A DNA stretch of 64,000 nucleotides from Pseudomonas rubra (GTDB lineage Bacteria; Pseudomonadota; Gammaproteobacteria; Pseudomonadales; Pseudomonadaceae), in contig NZ_JAMDGZ010000019.1 of the NCBI RefSeq assembly GCF_028656935.1, positions 1 to 64,000 of the forward strand, read 5' to 3'. Shown piece after piece: positions 1 through 9,170 of the stretch. Position 1 is the stretch's first letter. Every line of letters begins with the position of its first letter. The notes below the pieces were generated by a model. The model did no database searches. It saw only the letters and a list, made by a program, of their open reading frames with translations, and was not told where the DNA came from. The translations under genes were made by a program, and so were the position numbers.

Positions 1-9
1 CCATAGAAT

Positions 10-75
10 CTCCCACAGGGATAATCTAAATCCTGTGGGAGCGGCGATGCGGCGACCCGACTTGCCCCGCGATGA
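10..75. repeat. REP-like palindromic repeat at the window start
   Basis: A 9-base inverted pair (11-19 and 32-40, TCCCACAGG and its complement) is followed by a REP-like stretch ending in CTTGCCCCGCGATG. It lies just downstream of the minus-strand cystine transporter. The sequence resembles the other palindromes of this window but is interrupted, so it is probably a decayed copy. No gene is seen in bases 1-89. Confidence 0.6.
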
Positions 76-89
76 ACTTCCCGAAAATC

Positions 90-1481
90 TCAGGAATGCG
101 TCAGTTGCACATGCTCCTGCGCATCCAGCACCGACTTGTCGGTCTGCTGAAGCATCTGGCTGGTAATCGCCCCCGCAGCCATCGCGCCGTTCACGTTCAA
201 CGCGGTACGGCCCATGTCGATCAGTGGCTCGACCGAGATCAGCAAGGCCACCAGTTCCACCGGCAAGCCCATGGCCGGCAGCACGATCAGCGCGGCGAAG
301 GTCGCACCGCCGCCCACACCGGCAACACCTGCCGAGCTCAGAGTAACGATCGCCACCAGGGTGGCAATCCACAGCGGATCAAACGGGTCGATGCCCACCG
401 CTGGCGCCACCATTACCGCCAGCATGGCCGGGTACAAGCCGGCACAACCGTTCTGGCCAATGGTCGCGCCGAACGATGCAGCAAAGCTTGCGATCGACTG
501 TGGAATACCCAGGCGCAGGGTTTGTGCCTCGATGCTCAGCGGGATGCTTGCCGCGCTGGAGCGGCTGGTGAAGGCGAAGCTCAGCACCGGCCAGACCTTG
601 CGGAAGAAACGCAGCGGGTTCACGCCGCTCAGTGCCAGCAATAGGCCATGCACCACGAACATCAGGCCCAGGCCCAGGTACGACACCACCACGAAGCTAC
701 CGAGCTTGAGAATGTCGTCCAGGTTCGAGCTGGCCACCATCTTGGTCATCAGCGCGAGCACGCCATAAGGGGTGAGCTTCATCACCAGACGCACCAAGCG
801 CATCACCCAGGCTTGCAGGGTATCGATGGCGGCCAGGGCGCGGTTGCCTTTTTCCGCGTCATCCTTGAGCAGTTGCAAGGCCGCCATGCCGAGGAACACG
901 GCGAAGATCACCACGCTGATGATCGAGGTCGGTTTGGCTCGGGCCAGGTCGGCTACCGGGTTGCTGGGGATGAACGACAGCAGCAGTTGCGGGATATTCA
1001 GGTCGCTGACCTTGCCCACGTAGTCGCTCTGGATCGCAGCCATGCGCGCGGTTTCGGCGGTGCCGGCGACCAGGCCCTCGGCGGTCAGGCCGAACAGGTT
1101 GGTCAGGACGATGCCGATCAGCGCGGCAATCGCCGTGGTGAACAGCAAGGTGCCGATGGTCAGGAAGCTGATCTTGCCCAGCGCCGAAGCGTTGTGCAGA
1201 CGCGCGACGGCGCTGAGGATCGAGGCGAAGATCAGCGGCATGACGATCATTTGCAGCAACTGCACATAACCGTTGCCGACCAGGTCGAGCCAGCTGATGG
1301 TCGCCTTGAGCACCGGGTTGCCCGCGCCATAAATGGCATGCAGGGCGGCGCCGAACAGCACGCCGAGGATCAGGCCGACCAGGACCTTCTTGGCCAGGCT
1401 CCAGTTGCCATGACGGGTTTGTGCCAGCCCTAGCAGCAACGCCAGGAACGCCAGCAAGTTGAGAGACAACGGCAGATTCAT
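90..1481 (-). CDS. tcyP: L-cystine/dicarboxylate-type sodium symporter (TcyP family)
   Basis: This 463-residue inner-membrane protein belongs to the dicarboxylate/amino acid:cation symporter (DAACS) family and most resembles TcyP, which imports L-cystine. The sequence is a series of hydrophobic segments. It carries the serine-rich re-entrant motif ([16 protein letters not shown]) followed by [17 protein letters not shown], and the conserved C-terminal [16 protein letters not shown]. The ATG at 1481 is preceded by TGGAG at suitable spacing. It is transcribed away from the HAD phosphatase gene, so the 240 bases between them should hold both promoters. Substrate assignment rests on family resemblance; glutamate or another dicarboxylate is possible. 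Confidence 0.85.
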   Translation of the reverse strand: MNLPLSLNLLAFLALLLGLAQTRHGNWSLAKKVLVGLILGVLFGAALHAIYGAGNPVLKATISWLDLVGNGYVQLLQMIVMPLIFASILSAVARLHNASALGKISFLTIGTLLFTTAIAALIGIVLTNLFGLTAEGLVAGTAETARMAAIQSDYVGKVSDLNIPQLLLSFIPSNPVADLARAKPTSIISVVIFAVFLGMAALQLLKDDAEKGNRALAAIDTLQAWVMRLVRLVMKLTPYGVLALMTKMVASSNLDDILKLGSFVVVSYLGLGLMFVVHGLLLALSGVNPLRFFRKVWPVLSFAFTSRSSAASIPLSIEAQTLRLGIPQSIASFAASFGATIGQNGCAGLYPAMLAVMVAPAVGIDPFDPLWIATLVAIVTLSSAGVAGVGGGATFAALIVLPAMGLPVELVALLISVEPLIDMGRTALNVNGAMAAGAITSQMLQQTDKSVLDAQEHVQLTHS

Positions 1482-1721
1482 TGAAGCTCCAGGAGAAAAG
1501 GCGGGGCATCGCCTCTGTGTGCGATTACGAACGGAAATGCTAACAGCATGAAAACCAACGAATTTATATCGAAATGGAATTTAGATAGTCGTTTTTGGAA
1601 TAACAACAGGTCGTAAACAGAATGCTCGTGGCCGCTCAGGGGCGTGTCGGTGTCGTTGTCGGGTCGGTGTGCATGTGCGGTTTTGCTAGCGTGGGCGGGC
1701 CACTTTTCTGGAGAAATGCAC

Positions 1722-2777
1722 ATGACGTCTGCTCCGAAAATCCTCGCCGCCGGCCTTGCCCTGTTATTGGCCGGACACAGCTGGGCCACCGAACTCAAGC
1801 ACTGGCCGGCCGCGGCTGCCAAGCAATTGGACAGCATGATTGCCGCCAATGCCAACAAGGGCAATTACGCGGTCTTTGACATGGACAACACCAGCTACCG
1901 CTTCGACCTTGAAGAATCGCTGTTGCCATTCATGGAGAACAAAGGCCTGCTCAGCCGCGACAAGCTCGACCCTTCGCTCAAGCTTATCCCCTTCAAAGAC
2001 ACCGCCGAGCACAAGGAGAGCCTGTTCAGTTACTACTACCGGCTCTGCGAAATCGACGACATGGTCTGCTACCCGTGGGTTGCCCAGGTGTTTTCCGGTT
2101 TCACCCTCAAGGAGCTCAAGGGCTATGTCGATGAGCTGATGGTATCGGGCAAGCCGGTGCCGAGCACCTATTACGAGGGTGATCAGGTCAAGAGCATCGA
2201 GGTACAGCCGCCGAAAGTGTTCGCCGGCCAGACTGAGCTGTTCAACAAGCTGATGGACAACGGCATCGAGGTCTACGTGATGACCGCGGCCTCCGAAGAG
2301 CTGGTGCGCATGGTCGCCGCCGATCCCAAGTACGGCTACAACGTCAAACCGCAGAACGTGATTGGCGTCAGCCTGCTGCTCAAGGACCGCAGCAGTGGTG
2401 CCCTGACCACCGCGCGCAAGCAGATCAGCGCTGGCAGTTATGACCCGCAGGCCAACCTGGGCCTGGAGCTGACCCCTTACCTATGGACCCCGGCCACCTG
2501 GATGGCGGGCAAGCAGGCGGCGATCCTGACCTATATCGATGAATGGAAGAAGCCGGTGCTGGTCGGTGGCGATACGCCCAGCAGCGATGGCTACATGCAG
2601 TTCCATAGCGTCGACGTGGCCAAGGGCGGCATCCACCTGTGGATAAATCGCAAGGCCAAGTACATGGACCAGCTCAACGGCATGATCGCCAAGCATGCGG
2701 CGGCCCAGGCCAAAGAGGGCTTGCCGGTGACGGCAGACAAGAACTGGGTGATCGTCACGCCGGAGCAGATCCAGTAG
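1722..2777 (+). CDS. pchP: Phosphorylcholine phosphatase-like HAD phosphatase, exported
   Basis: The product is a 352-residue HAD-superfamily phosphatase similar to Pseudomonas PchP, which releases choline from phosphorylcholine in the periplasm. The N-terminus is a signal peptide (KILAAGLALLLAGHSWA). HAD motif I is FDMDNT, with the nucleophile pair D53 and D55. VMTAASEE fits motif II and GGDTPSSDGYM the acidic motif III/IV. I chose the ATG at 1722 because GGAG lies 8 bases upstream; an ATG at 1716 is only 2 bases from that site, and longer in-frame starts would put extra residues before a good signal peptide. It is a single gene followed by a REP element. Confidence 0.8.
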   Translation: MTSAPKILAAGLALLLAGHSWATELKHWPAAAAKQLDSMIAANANKGNYAVFDMDNTSYRFDLEESLLPFMENKGLLSRDKLDPSLKLIPFKDTAEHKESLFSYYYRLCEIDDMVCYPWVAQVFSGFTLKELKGYVDELMVSGKPVPSTYYEGDQVKSIEVQPPKVFAGQTELFNKLMDNGIEVYVMTAASEELVRMVAADPKYGYNVKPQNVIGVSLLLKDRSSGALTTARKQISAGSYDPQANLGLELTPYLWTPATWMAGKQAAILTYIDEWKKPVLVGGDTPSSDGYMQFHSVDVAKGGIHLWINRKAKYMDQLNGMIAKHAAAQAKEGLPVTADKNWVIVTPEQIQ

Positions 2778-2780
2778 GGG

Positions 2781-2804
2781 TGGGAGCGGGCTTGCCCCGC
2801 GATG
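2781..2804. repeat. Single REP element
   Basis: One copy of the GGGAGCGGGCTTGCCCCGCGA type palindrome follows the phosphatase gene directly. It is the same sequence family as the paired copies at 6953-7006 and 38435-38500. Confidence 0.75.
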
Positions 2805-2823
2805 AAATCCCCGCAGCTCACAA

Positions 2824-2850
2824 AATAGATATCAATTGCGAATCTATCTC
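2824..2850. promoter_or_regulatory. Fur-box-like operator before the ECF sigma gene
   Basis: An AT-rich block about 50-75 bases upstream of the sigma-factor start contains the inverted pair ATAGAT and ATCTAT around ATCAATTGCGA. Fur represses iron-starvation sigma genes in Pseudomonas from AT-rich operators of this sort. The match to the 19-base consensus is only partial, so this is an inference from position and composition. Confidence 0.45.
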
Positions 2851-2899
2851 ATCTTCTGCTAGCGTGCGCTCACCTTGAGGTCCATCGCCAGGAAGTACC

Positions 2900-3433
2900 G
2901 TGTCTTCGTGGAATACGCAGATAGCCCGCTTGTTCGCCGAGCACAAGAAAGCGCTGGAAGCTTTTGTTGCACGCCGCACCGGTAACGCTCAGGTGGCAGC
3001 CGACCTGACTCAGGAATCATTCCTGCGTCTTGCGCGGCTGCCTGCCGACAAGAAAATCGACAATCTGCCGGCCTTCCTCTTCACCATTGCCAGCAACCTG
3101 GTGCGCGATCATCAGCGTCAATCCATTCGCCGCGAGCGCCTGGACGGCGGAGAACCCAGCGAGGAGCTGGCCTGCGAAACGCCCGGTGCCGACGAGCAAT
3201 TGTCTGTGCTGCAGGAGCAAGCCTTGATGCATGAAGCTATTCAAGCCCTGCCCGAGGCGACCCGGCATATCTTCCTGCTTTATCATGTCGACGAATGTTC
3301 CTACCGGGAAATTGGCGAACGGCTGCACATTTCCCCGCGTAGTGTCGAATACCAATTGCGCCGTGCGCTGATCGAATGTCGGGCCTTCATCAAGGCGCGC
3401 CTGCTCAGCGGCACGCCGGGGCCGCGTCCATGA
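2900..3433 (+). CDS. ECF sigma factor, FecI-like (iron-starvation type)
   Basis: A 177-residue extracytoplasmic-function sigma factor that would direct RNA polymerase to the downstream receptor gene. Region 2 (about residues 13-80) includes DLTQESFLRLARLP and FLFTIASNLVRDHQR. Region 4 (about 110-165) holds the helix-turn-helix CSYREIGERLHISPRSVEYQLRRA. The start is a GTG with AGGAAG 4 bases upstream. The stop overlaps the ATG of the anti-sigma gene (ATGA), so the two are translationally coupled. Gene order sigma, FecR-like, TonB receptor is the classical cell-surface signalling unit for siderophore or heme uptake. Confidence 0.9.
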   Translation: MSSWNTQIARLFAEHKKALEAFVARRTGNAQVAADLTQESFLRLARLPADKKIDNLPAFLFTIASNLVRDHQRQSIRRERLDGGEPSEELACETPGADEQLSVLQEQALMHEAIQALPEATRHIFLLYHVDECSYREIGERLHISPRSVEYQLRRALIECRAFIKARLLSGTPGPRP

Positions 3434-4407
3434 AGCGGCCGATTGCAGCGATGGATACTCCGATGACCGACCCTCACGCCACGGATGCCGGCGATCTGTT
3501 CGCCCAAGCCAGTGGCTGGTACTACCGCCTGCAGGCCGACGATGTCACGGCCAAGGAGCGCGAGGCCTTTACTCTCTGGTTGGCCCGGGGCCCGGCCCAG
3601 GCTCAGGCCTGGGATGAGGTGCTTGGCCTGCTGGGTGCCTTGCGTGAGTCGGCGCGGCAGATTCGCCAGGCCCAGCACGCACGTTGGCGCCGGCCACGGC
3701 TGCAGCTCTGGGCCAGTGCTGCAGCCGTGCTGTTGATGATCGGTTTGCTGGCGTACAGCCCCTGGCCGGACCGCTGGCGCGCCGACTATGCCACCGCCAC
3801 CGGGGAGTCGCGCAGCATCGCCCTGGCAGACGGTTCGCAACTTCAGCTCAACACCGACACGGCCCTGCAGGTCGAGCTGGCCGATGGCGAGCGGCGAGTG
3901 CGCTTGTTACGTGGCGAGGCCTGGTTCGAGGTCAGTCGTGACCCGGCAAGACCGTTTGTGATTCGCTCCGGTGATGGCTGGGTCAAGGTTGTTGGCACGC
4001 GCTTCAGCGTCGCCCGGCAAGGCGAGCAGACCCGCGTACGAGTGGCGCAGGGCAAGGTCCAGGTCAGCGCCGACAACCAGCAGTCCGTACTGCTTGAACC
4101 CGGCCGAGCCGTCGAGTACCGCGGCGCTCAGTTGAGTCGCGAGCATGCCTTCGATGTGGCCGCCGAGTTCGCCTGGCGCCAACGCCAGTTGGTGTTCCGC
4201 GAGCAGCCGCTGGCCGAGGTGGTCGATGCCCTTAACCGTTACTGGCCGGGGCAGACCCTGGTGCTGGGCGAGAGCCTGCGCCAGCGCAAAGTCTCGGGGG
4301 TTTTCGAGATCGACAAGCCCGATGCCGTGCTCAAGGCCTTGACCCACACCTTGGGCTTGCACGCCGAGCATTACACGCCGTACCTGCGGGTATTGCGCGA
4401 AGGCTGA
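3430..4407 (+). CDS. FecR-like anti-sigma regulator
   Basis: A 326-residue inner-membrane regulator that holds or activates the adjacent ECF sigma factor in response to the receptor. An N-terminal DUF4880-type cytoplasmic domain (about 15-65, ASGWYYRLQADD) is followed by one membrane segment (LWASAAAVLLMIGLLAYS, about 97-114), a periplasmic FecR domain (ATGESRSIALADGSQLQLNTDTA onward) and a C-terminal DUF4974-type region that would contact the receptor STN domain. I chose the ATG at 3430 because it overlaps the sigma stop; ATGs at 3451 and 3463 are possible. Confidence 0.9.
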   Translation: MKRPIAAMDTPMTDPHATDAGDLFAQASGWYYRLQADDVTAKEREAFTLWLARGPAQAQAWDEVLGLLGALRESARQIRQAQHARWRRPRLQLWASAAAVLLMIGLLAYSPWPDRWRADYATATGESRSIALADGSQLQLNTDTALQVELADGERRVRLLRGEAWFEVSRDPARPFVIRSGDGWVKVVGTRFSVARQGEQTRVRVAQGKVQVSADNQQSVLLEPGRAVEYRGAQLSREHAFDVAAEFAWRQRQLVFREQPLAEVVDALNRYWPGQTLVLGESLRQRKVSGVFEIDKPDAVLKALTHTLGLHAEHYTPYLRVLREG

Positions 4408-4537
4408 AAAATTTCTTACAAAAGTTTCAGGGTTTCCCCAGCAGCAGACGTCCTTGATCTCGTAGGCGCAAATAATAAGCACTCTCAGATAGTGCGGCGC
4501 CACTCTACGACTTCGACGATTCTGGGGAGCACCACTG

Positions 4538-6943
4538 ATGGAAAACACCACTGCCACCCGGCGCCTGCCCGGCCTGCCGACCCTGTTGAGCCTGGCCATT
4601 GCCCTGGGCTGCGGCACCTTGGCGATGCCGACCCTAGCGGCGCCTGCCGCGCAAGCGCAGGTCTATCGCTTTGAGATCCCGGCGCAATCGCTGGATGCGG
4701 CGCTGGCAGCCTTCAGTGCAGTGACCCGGGTGCAGGTGCTGGTCGGTGCCGAGGTGACCCAGGGCCTGCGCTCCCCAGGCTTGAATGGCAGTTATCCACA
4801 GGATCAGGCCTTGGCCAGGCTGTTGGCCGGCACTGGCCTGAGCGCAAGCTACATCGACCGCGACAGCGTGACCCTGGAAAAACGCCAGGGCAAAGACGAC
4901 GCGTTGCAGTTGGGGGCGATCATGGTCGGCGGCAAGGTGCTCGGCGCCACCACCGAAGGAAGTCAGTCCTACACCACGGGTGCGTTGACCATCGGAAAGG
5001 GCGAGCAGAAGCTCAAGGATATTCCGCAATCGGTGTCGGTCGTTACTCGTCAGCGCATGGACGACCAGAACATGAATAGCCTGCAGGACGCCATGCGTCA
5101 GGTCACCGGGGCAACCATCAAGAGCTATAACTCCGGCTCCAGCCTCAATGACGTCTACGTGCGCGGCTTTCTGGTCGACCAGGTGCAGGTCGACGGCGTT
5201 TCGCAAATGACCGGCCAGGGCGACCTGATGACCAGCTTCGACCTGGCGATGTTCGACCGGGTCGAAGTGTTGCGCGGGCCTTCCGGCCTGTATCAAGGCG
5301 CCGGCGAGCCTGGCGGCACCATCAACCTGGTGCGCAAGCGTGCCCTCGGCCAGTTCGCCCTCAGTGGCGAGCTGTCGGCAGGCTCTTATGATCACTACCA
5401 CTCGACCGTGGACATCACCGGCCCGCTCAACAGCGACGGCAGCCTGCGCGGGCGCTTTGTCACCGCCTACGAAGACAACAAGTCCTTCGTCGATTACGCC
5501 CAGAACGAGCGGCCGATGGTCTACGGCCGGCTTGAGTATGACGTGACCCCGGACACCACCCTGTCGTTGGGCGGCGCCTACCAGAAGAACCATTCCACCC
5601 CCGCGTTTGGCCTGCCGGCCTATGCCAACGGCAAGCTGCTGGACGTGAAACGCTCGACTTTTGTCGACGCCAAGTGGAACGAGCTGGATGAGCATGTGTG
5701 GGAAAGCTTCTTCGAGGCTGACCACACCCTGGACAACGGTGGCCAGTTCAAAACCTCGCTGACCTACCGCGACGCGGAAACCCCGACGCGCAACTTCACC
5801 TGGAGCGACGGCGCGGTAGACCCGGCCACGGGTGCCAGTTCGGCGGTGGCTTACTCCTACTACACCCACATCAAGACGCTGGGCCTGGACAGCTTCGTGA
5901 CCTTGCCGGTGGAAGCCTTCGGCCGTACCCACGAGATGACCGTGGGCGCCGAGTACCAGCACCTGGACAAGGACTTCACTTACGGTGGTGGTGAATACTT
6001 CGACACCAATGTCTTTGATCCGGGCAGCATCAATATCCCCAAGCAGAAGTACGAGATGGACAACGGCAACTGGTCCAAGTCGCACCAGTACGGCCTCTAT
6101 GCCCGCACCAAGATCAGCGCTACCGACTGGCTGGACGTGATCCTCGGCAGCCGGGTGACCTGGTTCGATAGTGAAGCGCACAACGCCAACGCCTTCTTCA
6201 ACAACTTCAGCAACACCGAGACCAACATCAACCGCAAGGTCATCCCTTACGCGGCGCTGATCGCCAAGCTGACCCCGGAACTGTCGGCCTATGCCAGCTA
6301 CACCAGCGTGTTCAAGCCGCAGACCGATGTCGACAGTGGGGGCCAGACCATTGCTCCGCGCAAAGGCAAACAGTACGAAATCGGCCTCAAGCGCGAGTTC
6401 TTCGATGGCCGCTTGAACGGCAGCGTGGCGCTGTTTCGCATCTATGACGAGAACCGTGCCGAGCTTGTGGCCAACAGTCAGTACTACGAGCCCCAGGGCA
6501 AGATTCGTAGCCAGGGCTGGGAAACCGAGCTGAGCGGCAACCTTACCGACAACTGGAGCATCAGCACCGGTTACGCCTTCACCATGCTCAAGTCGCTGAG
6601 CGGCGAGGACACCAACCAGGGCACTACCATCACGCCCAAGCACAACTTCAACCTGTGGACGAATTACGAGTTTACCGACGGGCCACTGAAGGACTTCAGC
6701 GTGGGTGGTGGGGTGCGTGCGGTGAGTGCCACGTACTACAAGCGTGACGTGGACTTTGTTCAGGGCGGTTATGCCCTTACCACAGCCCAGGTGGGGTACA
6801 AGTTCAACGACAACCTGTCGGCGAAACTGACGGCCAACAACCTGTTTGATCGGACCTACTATGAGCGTGTGGACAGTTCGTGGGGGTCGAACTTCTATGG
6901 CGAGCCGCGCAACCTGACGTTGACCTTGCGGGCCAAGTACTGA
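4538..6943 (+). CDS. TonB-dependent siderophore receptor with signalling (STN) domain
   Basis: An 801-residue outer-membrane transducer for a ferric siderophore. It has a signal peptide (ending near TLAAPAAQA), an STN domain (about 45-115, FEIPAQSLDAALAAFSAVTRVQVLVG), a plug domain (KDIPQSVSVVTRQRMDDQ to RGPSGLYQGAGEPGGTINLVRK) and a 22-strand-type barrel ending in NLTLTLRAKY. The STN domain marks it as the sensor for the upstream sigma/anti-sigma pair; 130 bases separate it from fecR, enough for its own sigma-dependent promoter. The ligand cannot be read from sequence. A ferripyoverdine- or hydroxamate-type siderophore is plausible. Confidence 0.92.
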   Translation: MENTTATRRLPGLPTLLSLAIALGCGTLAMPTLAAPAAQAQVYRFEIPAQSLDAALAAFSAVTRVQVLVGAEVTQGLRSPGLNGSYPQDQALARLLAGTGLSASYIDRDSVTLEKRQGKDDALQLGAIMVGGKVLGATTEGSQSYTTGALTIGKGEQKLKDIPQSVSVVTRQRMDDQNMNSLQDAMRQVTGATIKSYNSGSSLNDVYVRGFLVDQVQVDGVSQMTGQGDLMTSFDLAMFDRVEVLRGPSGLYQGAGEPGGTINLVRKRALGQFALSGELSAGSYDHYHSTVDITGPLNSDGSLRGRFVTAYEDNKSFVDYAQNERPMVYGRLEYDVTPDTTLSLGGAYQKNHSTPAFGLPAYANGKLLDVKRSTFVDAKWNELDEHVWESFFEADHTLDNGGQFKTSLTYRDAETPTRNFTWSDGAVDPATGASSAVAYSYYTHIKTLGLDSFVTLPVEAFGRTHEMTVGAEYQHLDKDFTYGGGEYFDTNVFDPGSINIPKQKYEMDNGNWSKSHQYGLYARTKISATDWLDVILGSRVTWFDSEAHNANAFFNNFSNTETNINRKVIPYAALIAKLTPELSAYASYTSVFKPQTDVDSGGQTIAPRKGKQYEIGLKREFFDGRLNGSVALFRIYDENRAELVANSQYYEPQGKIRSQGWETELSGNLTDNWSISTGYAFTMLKSLSGEDTNQGTTITPKHNFNLWTNYEFTDGPLKDFSVGGGVRAVSATYYKRDVDFVQGGYALTTAQVGYKFNDNLSAKLTANNLFDRTYYERVDSSWGSNFYGEPRNLTLTLRAKY

Positions 6944-6952
6944 GTTGAGGCT

Positions 6953-7006
6953 ATCGCGGGGCAAGCCCGCTCCTACACACCTGTAGGAGCGGGCTTGCCC
7001 CGCGAT
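6953..7006. repeat. Paired REP elements forming a perfect 25-base inverted repeat
   Basis: Arms 6953-6977 and 6982-7006 are exact reverse complements with a 4-base loop. They sit between the ends of the convergent receptor and ilvD genes. A T-run follows the right arm, so the hairpin could also end transcription of the receptor gene. Confidence 0.9.
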
Positions 7007-7013
7007 TTTTTAC

Positions 7014-8855
7014 TTACAGCCCGTCCAGCAGCGCCTTGTTGCGCACCGCGCCCTTGTCGGCACTGGTGGCCAGCAGGGCGTAGGCTTTCAGTGCGGTGGT
7101 CACTTTACGTGGTCGCACTTCCACCGGCTTCCAGCCTTTCTTGTCCTGCTCGACACGCCGCGCCGCCAGCTCTTCATCGCTGACCAAGAGGTTGATCGAA
7201 CGGTTGGGGATGTCGATCAGCACCTTGTCGCCATCTTGCACCAGGCCGATGGCGCCGCCGGCAGCGGCTTCTGGTGAAGCGTGGCCGATCGACAGGCCCG
7301 AAGTACCGCCCGAGAAGCGGCCGTCGGTGAGCAGCGCACAGGCTTTGCCCAGGCCTTTGGACTTGAGGTACGAGGTTGGGTAGAGCATCTCTTGCATGCC
7401 CGGGCCACCTTTGGGGCCTTCGTAGCGGATGATGACGATGTCGCCAGCCTTCACTTCATCAGCAAGGATCCCGCGTACGGCGCTGTCCTGGCTTTCGAAG
7501 ATCTTGGCGTTACCTTCGAAGACATGAATCGACTCGTCGACGCCGGCGGTTTTCACCACGCAACCGTCCAGTGCGATGTTGCCGTACAGCACCGCCAGGC
7601 CGCCCTCTTGCGAATAGGCGTGCTCGAAGCTGCGGATACAGCCATTCTCGCGGTCGTCGTCCAGGGTTTCCCAACGGGTAGACTGGCTGAACGCTGTCTG
7701 GGTCGGGATGCCGGCGGGGCCCGCCTTGAAGAAGTGGTGAACCGCTTCGTCGCTGGTCTGGGTGATGTCCCACTTGGCGATGGCTTCTTCCATGCTCGGG
7801 CTGTGCACGGTCGGCAGGTCGGTGTGCAGCAGGCCGCCGCGGGCCAGCGAGCCGAGAATGCTGAAGATGCCGCCGGCGCGATGGACGTCTTCCATGTGGT
7901 ACTTCTGGATGTTTGGCGCCACTTTGCACAGCTGCGGCACTTTGCGCGACAGGCGATCGATGTCGCGCAGGTCGAAGTCGATCTCGGCTTCCTGGGCGGC
8001 GGCCAGCAGGTGCAGGATGGTGTTGGTCGAACCGCCCATGGCGATGTCGAGCATCATGGCGTTCTCGAACGCCTTGAAGTTGGCGATGCTGCGCGGCAGT
8101 ACGCTCTGGTCGTTGTCACCGTAGAAGCGCTTGCACAGCTCGACGATGGTGCGGCCCGCCTGCAGGAACAGTTGCTCGCGGTCGCTGTGGGTGGCCAGGG
8201 TCGAGCCGTTGCCCGGCAGGGCCAGGCCCAGGGCTTCGACCAGGCAGTTCATCGAGTTGGCGGTGAACATGCCCGAGCATGAACCACAGGTCGGGCAGGC
8301 GCTGCGCTCGTACTCGGCGACTTTTTCGTCGCTGGCAGTGGCGTCGGCGGCGATGACCATGGCGTCGACCAGGTCCAGGCCGTGGCTGGCCAGTTTGGTC
8401 TTGCCGGCTTCCATCGGCCCGCCAGAAACGAAGATCACCGGGATGTTCAGGCGCAGAGAGGCCATCAGCATGCCGGGGGTGATCTTGTCGCAGTTGGAAA
8501 TACAGACGATGGCGTCGGCGCAGTGGGCGTTGACCATGTACTCGACCGAGTCGGCGATGATCTCGCGGCTTGGCAGCGAATAGAGCATGCCGTCATGGCC
8601 CATGGCGATGCCGTCGTCGACTGCGATGGTGTTGAATTCCTTGGCCACGCCACCGGCGCGCTCGATCTCGCGGGCTACCAACTGGCCCAGGTCCTTCAGG
8701 TGCACATGGCCCGGGACGAACTGGGTGAAGGAATTGGCGATGGCGATGATCGGTTTCTTGAAATCTTCGTCCTTCATCCCGGTGGCACGCCAGAGGGCGC
8801 GGGCGCCGGCCATATTGCGGCCGTGGGTGGACGTTTTCGAGCGGTAATCAGGCAT
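7014..8855 (-). CDS. ilvD: Dihydroxy-acid dehydratase
   Basis: IlvD (613 residues; E. coli 616) dehydrates 2,3-dihydroxy acids to 2-oxo acids in isoleucine and valine synthesis. The iron-sulfur cysteines are visible in [10 protein letters not shown] and [18 protein letters not shown]. The C-terminus has [13 protein letters not shown] and [21 protein letters not shown]. The start is the ATG at 8855 ([21 protein letters not shown]); the open frame runs further upstream, but that stretch is unlike the family. AGGAG lies a few bases upstream. It diverges from the DUF4153 gene across a 315-base leader region. Confidence 0.97.
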   Translation of the reverse strand: MPDYRSKTSTHGRNMAGARALWRATGMKDEDFKKPIIAIANSFTQFVPGHVHLKDLGQLVAREIERAGGVAKEFNTIAVDDGIAMGHDGMLYSLPSREIIADSVEYMVNAHCADAIVCISNCDKITPGMLMASLRLNIPVIFVSGGPMEAGKTKLASHGLDLVDAMVIAADATASDEKVAEYERSACPTCGSCSGMFTANSMNCLVEALGLALPGNGSTLATHSDREQLFLQAGRTIVELCKRFYGDNDQSVLPRSIANFKAFENAMMLDIAMGGSTNTILHLLAAAQEAEIDFDLRDIDRLSRKVPQLCKVAPNIQKYHMEDVHRAGGIFSILGSLARGGLLHTDLPTVHSPSMEEAIAKWDITQTSDEAVHHFFKAGPAGIPTQTAFSQSTRWETLDDDRENGCIRSFEHAYSQEGGLAVLYGNIALDGCVVKTAGVDESIHVFEGNAKIFESQDSAVRGILADEVKAGDIVIIRYEGPKGGPGMQEMLYPTSYLKSKGLGKACALLTDGRFSGGTSGLSIGHASPEAAAGGAIGLVQDGDKVLIDIPNRSINLLVSDEELAARRVEQDKKGWKPVEVRPRKVTTALKAYALLATSADKGAVRNKALLDGL

Positions 8856-9170
8856 GAAGCACTCCTGGCGGCTAATCAGGTAACAAAAAGGGGAGTGAGC
8901 TTCTCTTGTCCTTTGCACCGAAGGCAGGTGGCCGCTGGTACGGATGAAGCCGAGGACGCCGCGGGATCGCCGTGCGCTCGGCCAGAGCTCATAAACCCGC
9001 CGGGGATGACTGGCGATGAATAGCCCGATTCTACACCGCTGCGGCCTTGAGGGAATGGCGTTGTGATAATTGGCCGTTGGCGCAGCCCGCAAGGTAAAGG
9101 CCTTGGCGTCGGTGGGCCGGCTTTGGGTAGACTTGCGCGCCTCGCACCCCACTGGCCAAAAGGATTTGCA
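8856..9170. other. Intergenic region between ilvD and the DUF4153 gene, with ilvD leader
   Basis: No gene is seen here. On the minus strand a TAGAAT -10-like box (9033-9028) lies about 175 bases before the ilvD start, with only a weak -35 match. The transcribed leader would contain a G+C-rich hairpin whose outer arms are GCCGAG (8949-8954) and CTCGGC (8977-8982). A long structured leader could mean attenuation or a leader peptide, but I found no short ORF rich in Ile, Val or Leu codons. The Shine-Dalgarno AGGA for the plus-strand gene is at 9161-9164. Confidence 0.4.

Noticed and set aside
4465-4495. A possible Fur box before the receptor gene
   Set aside because: The AT-rich bases AAATAATAAG do not form a convincing inverted 19-base match; the receptor is more likely driven by the upstream sigma factor.
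4634-6964. A 776-codon open frame antisense to the TonB receptor gene
   Set aside because: It mirrors the codon bias of the receptor on the other strand, resembles no protein, and the receptor itself is unmistakable.
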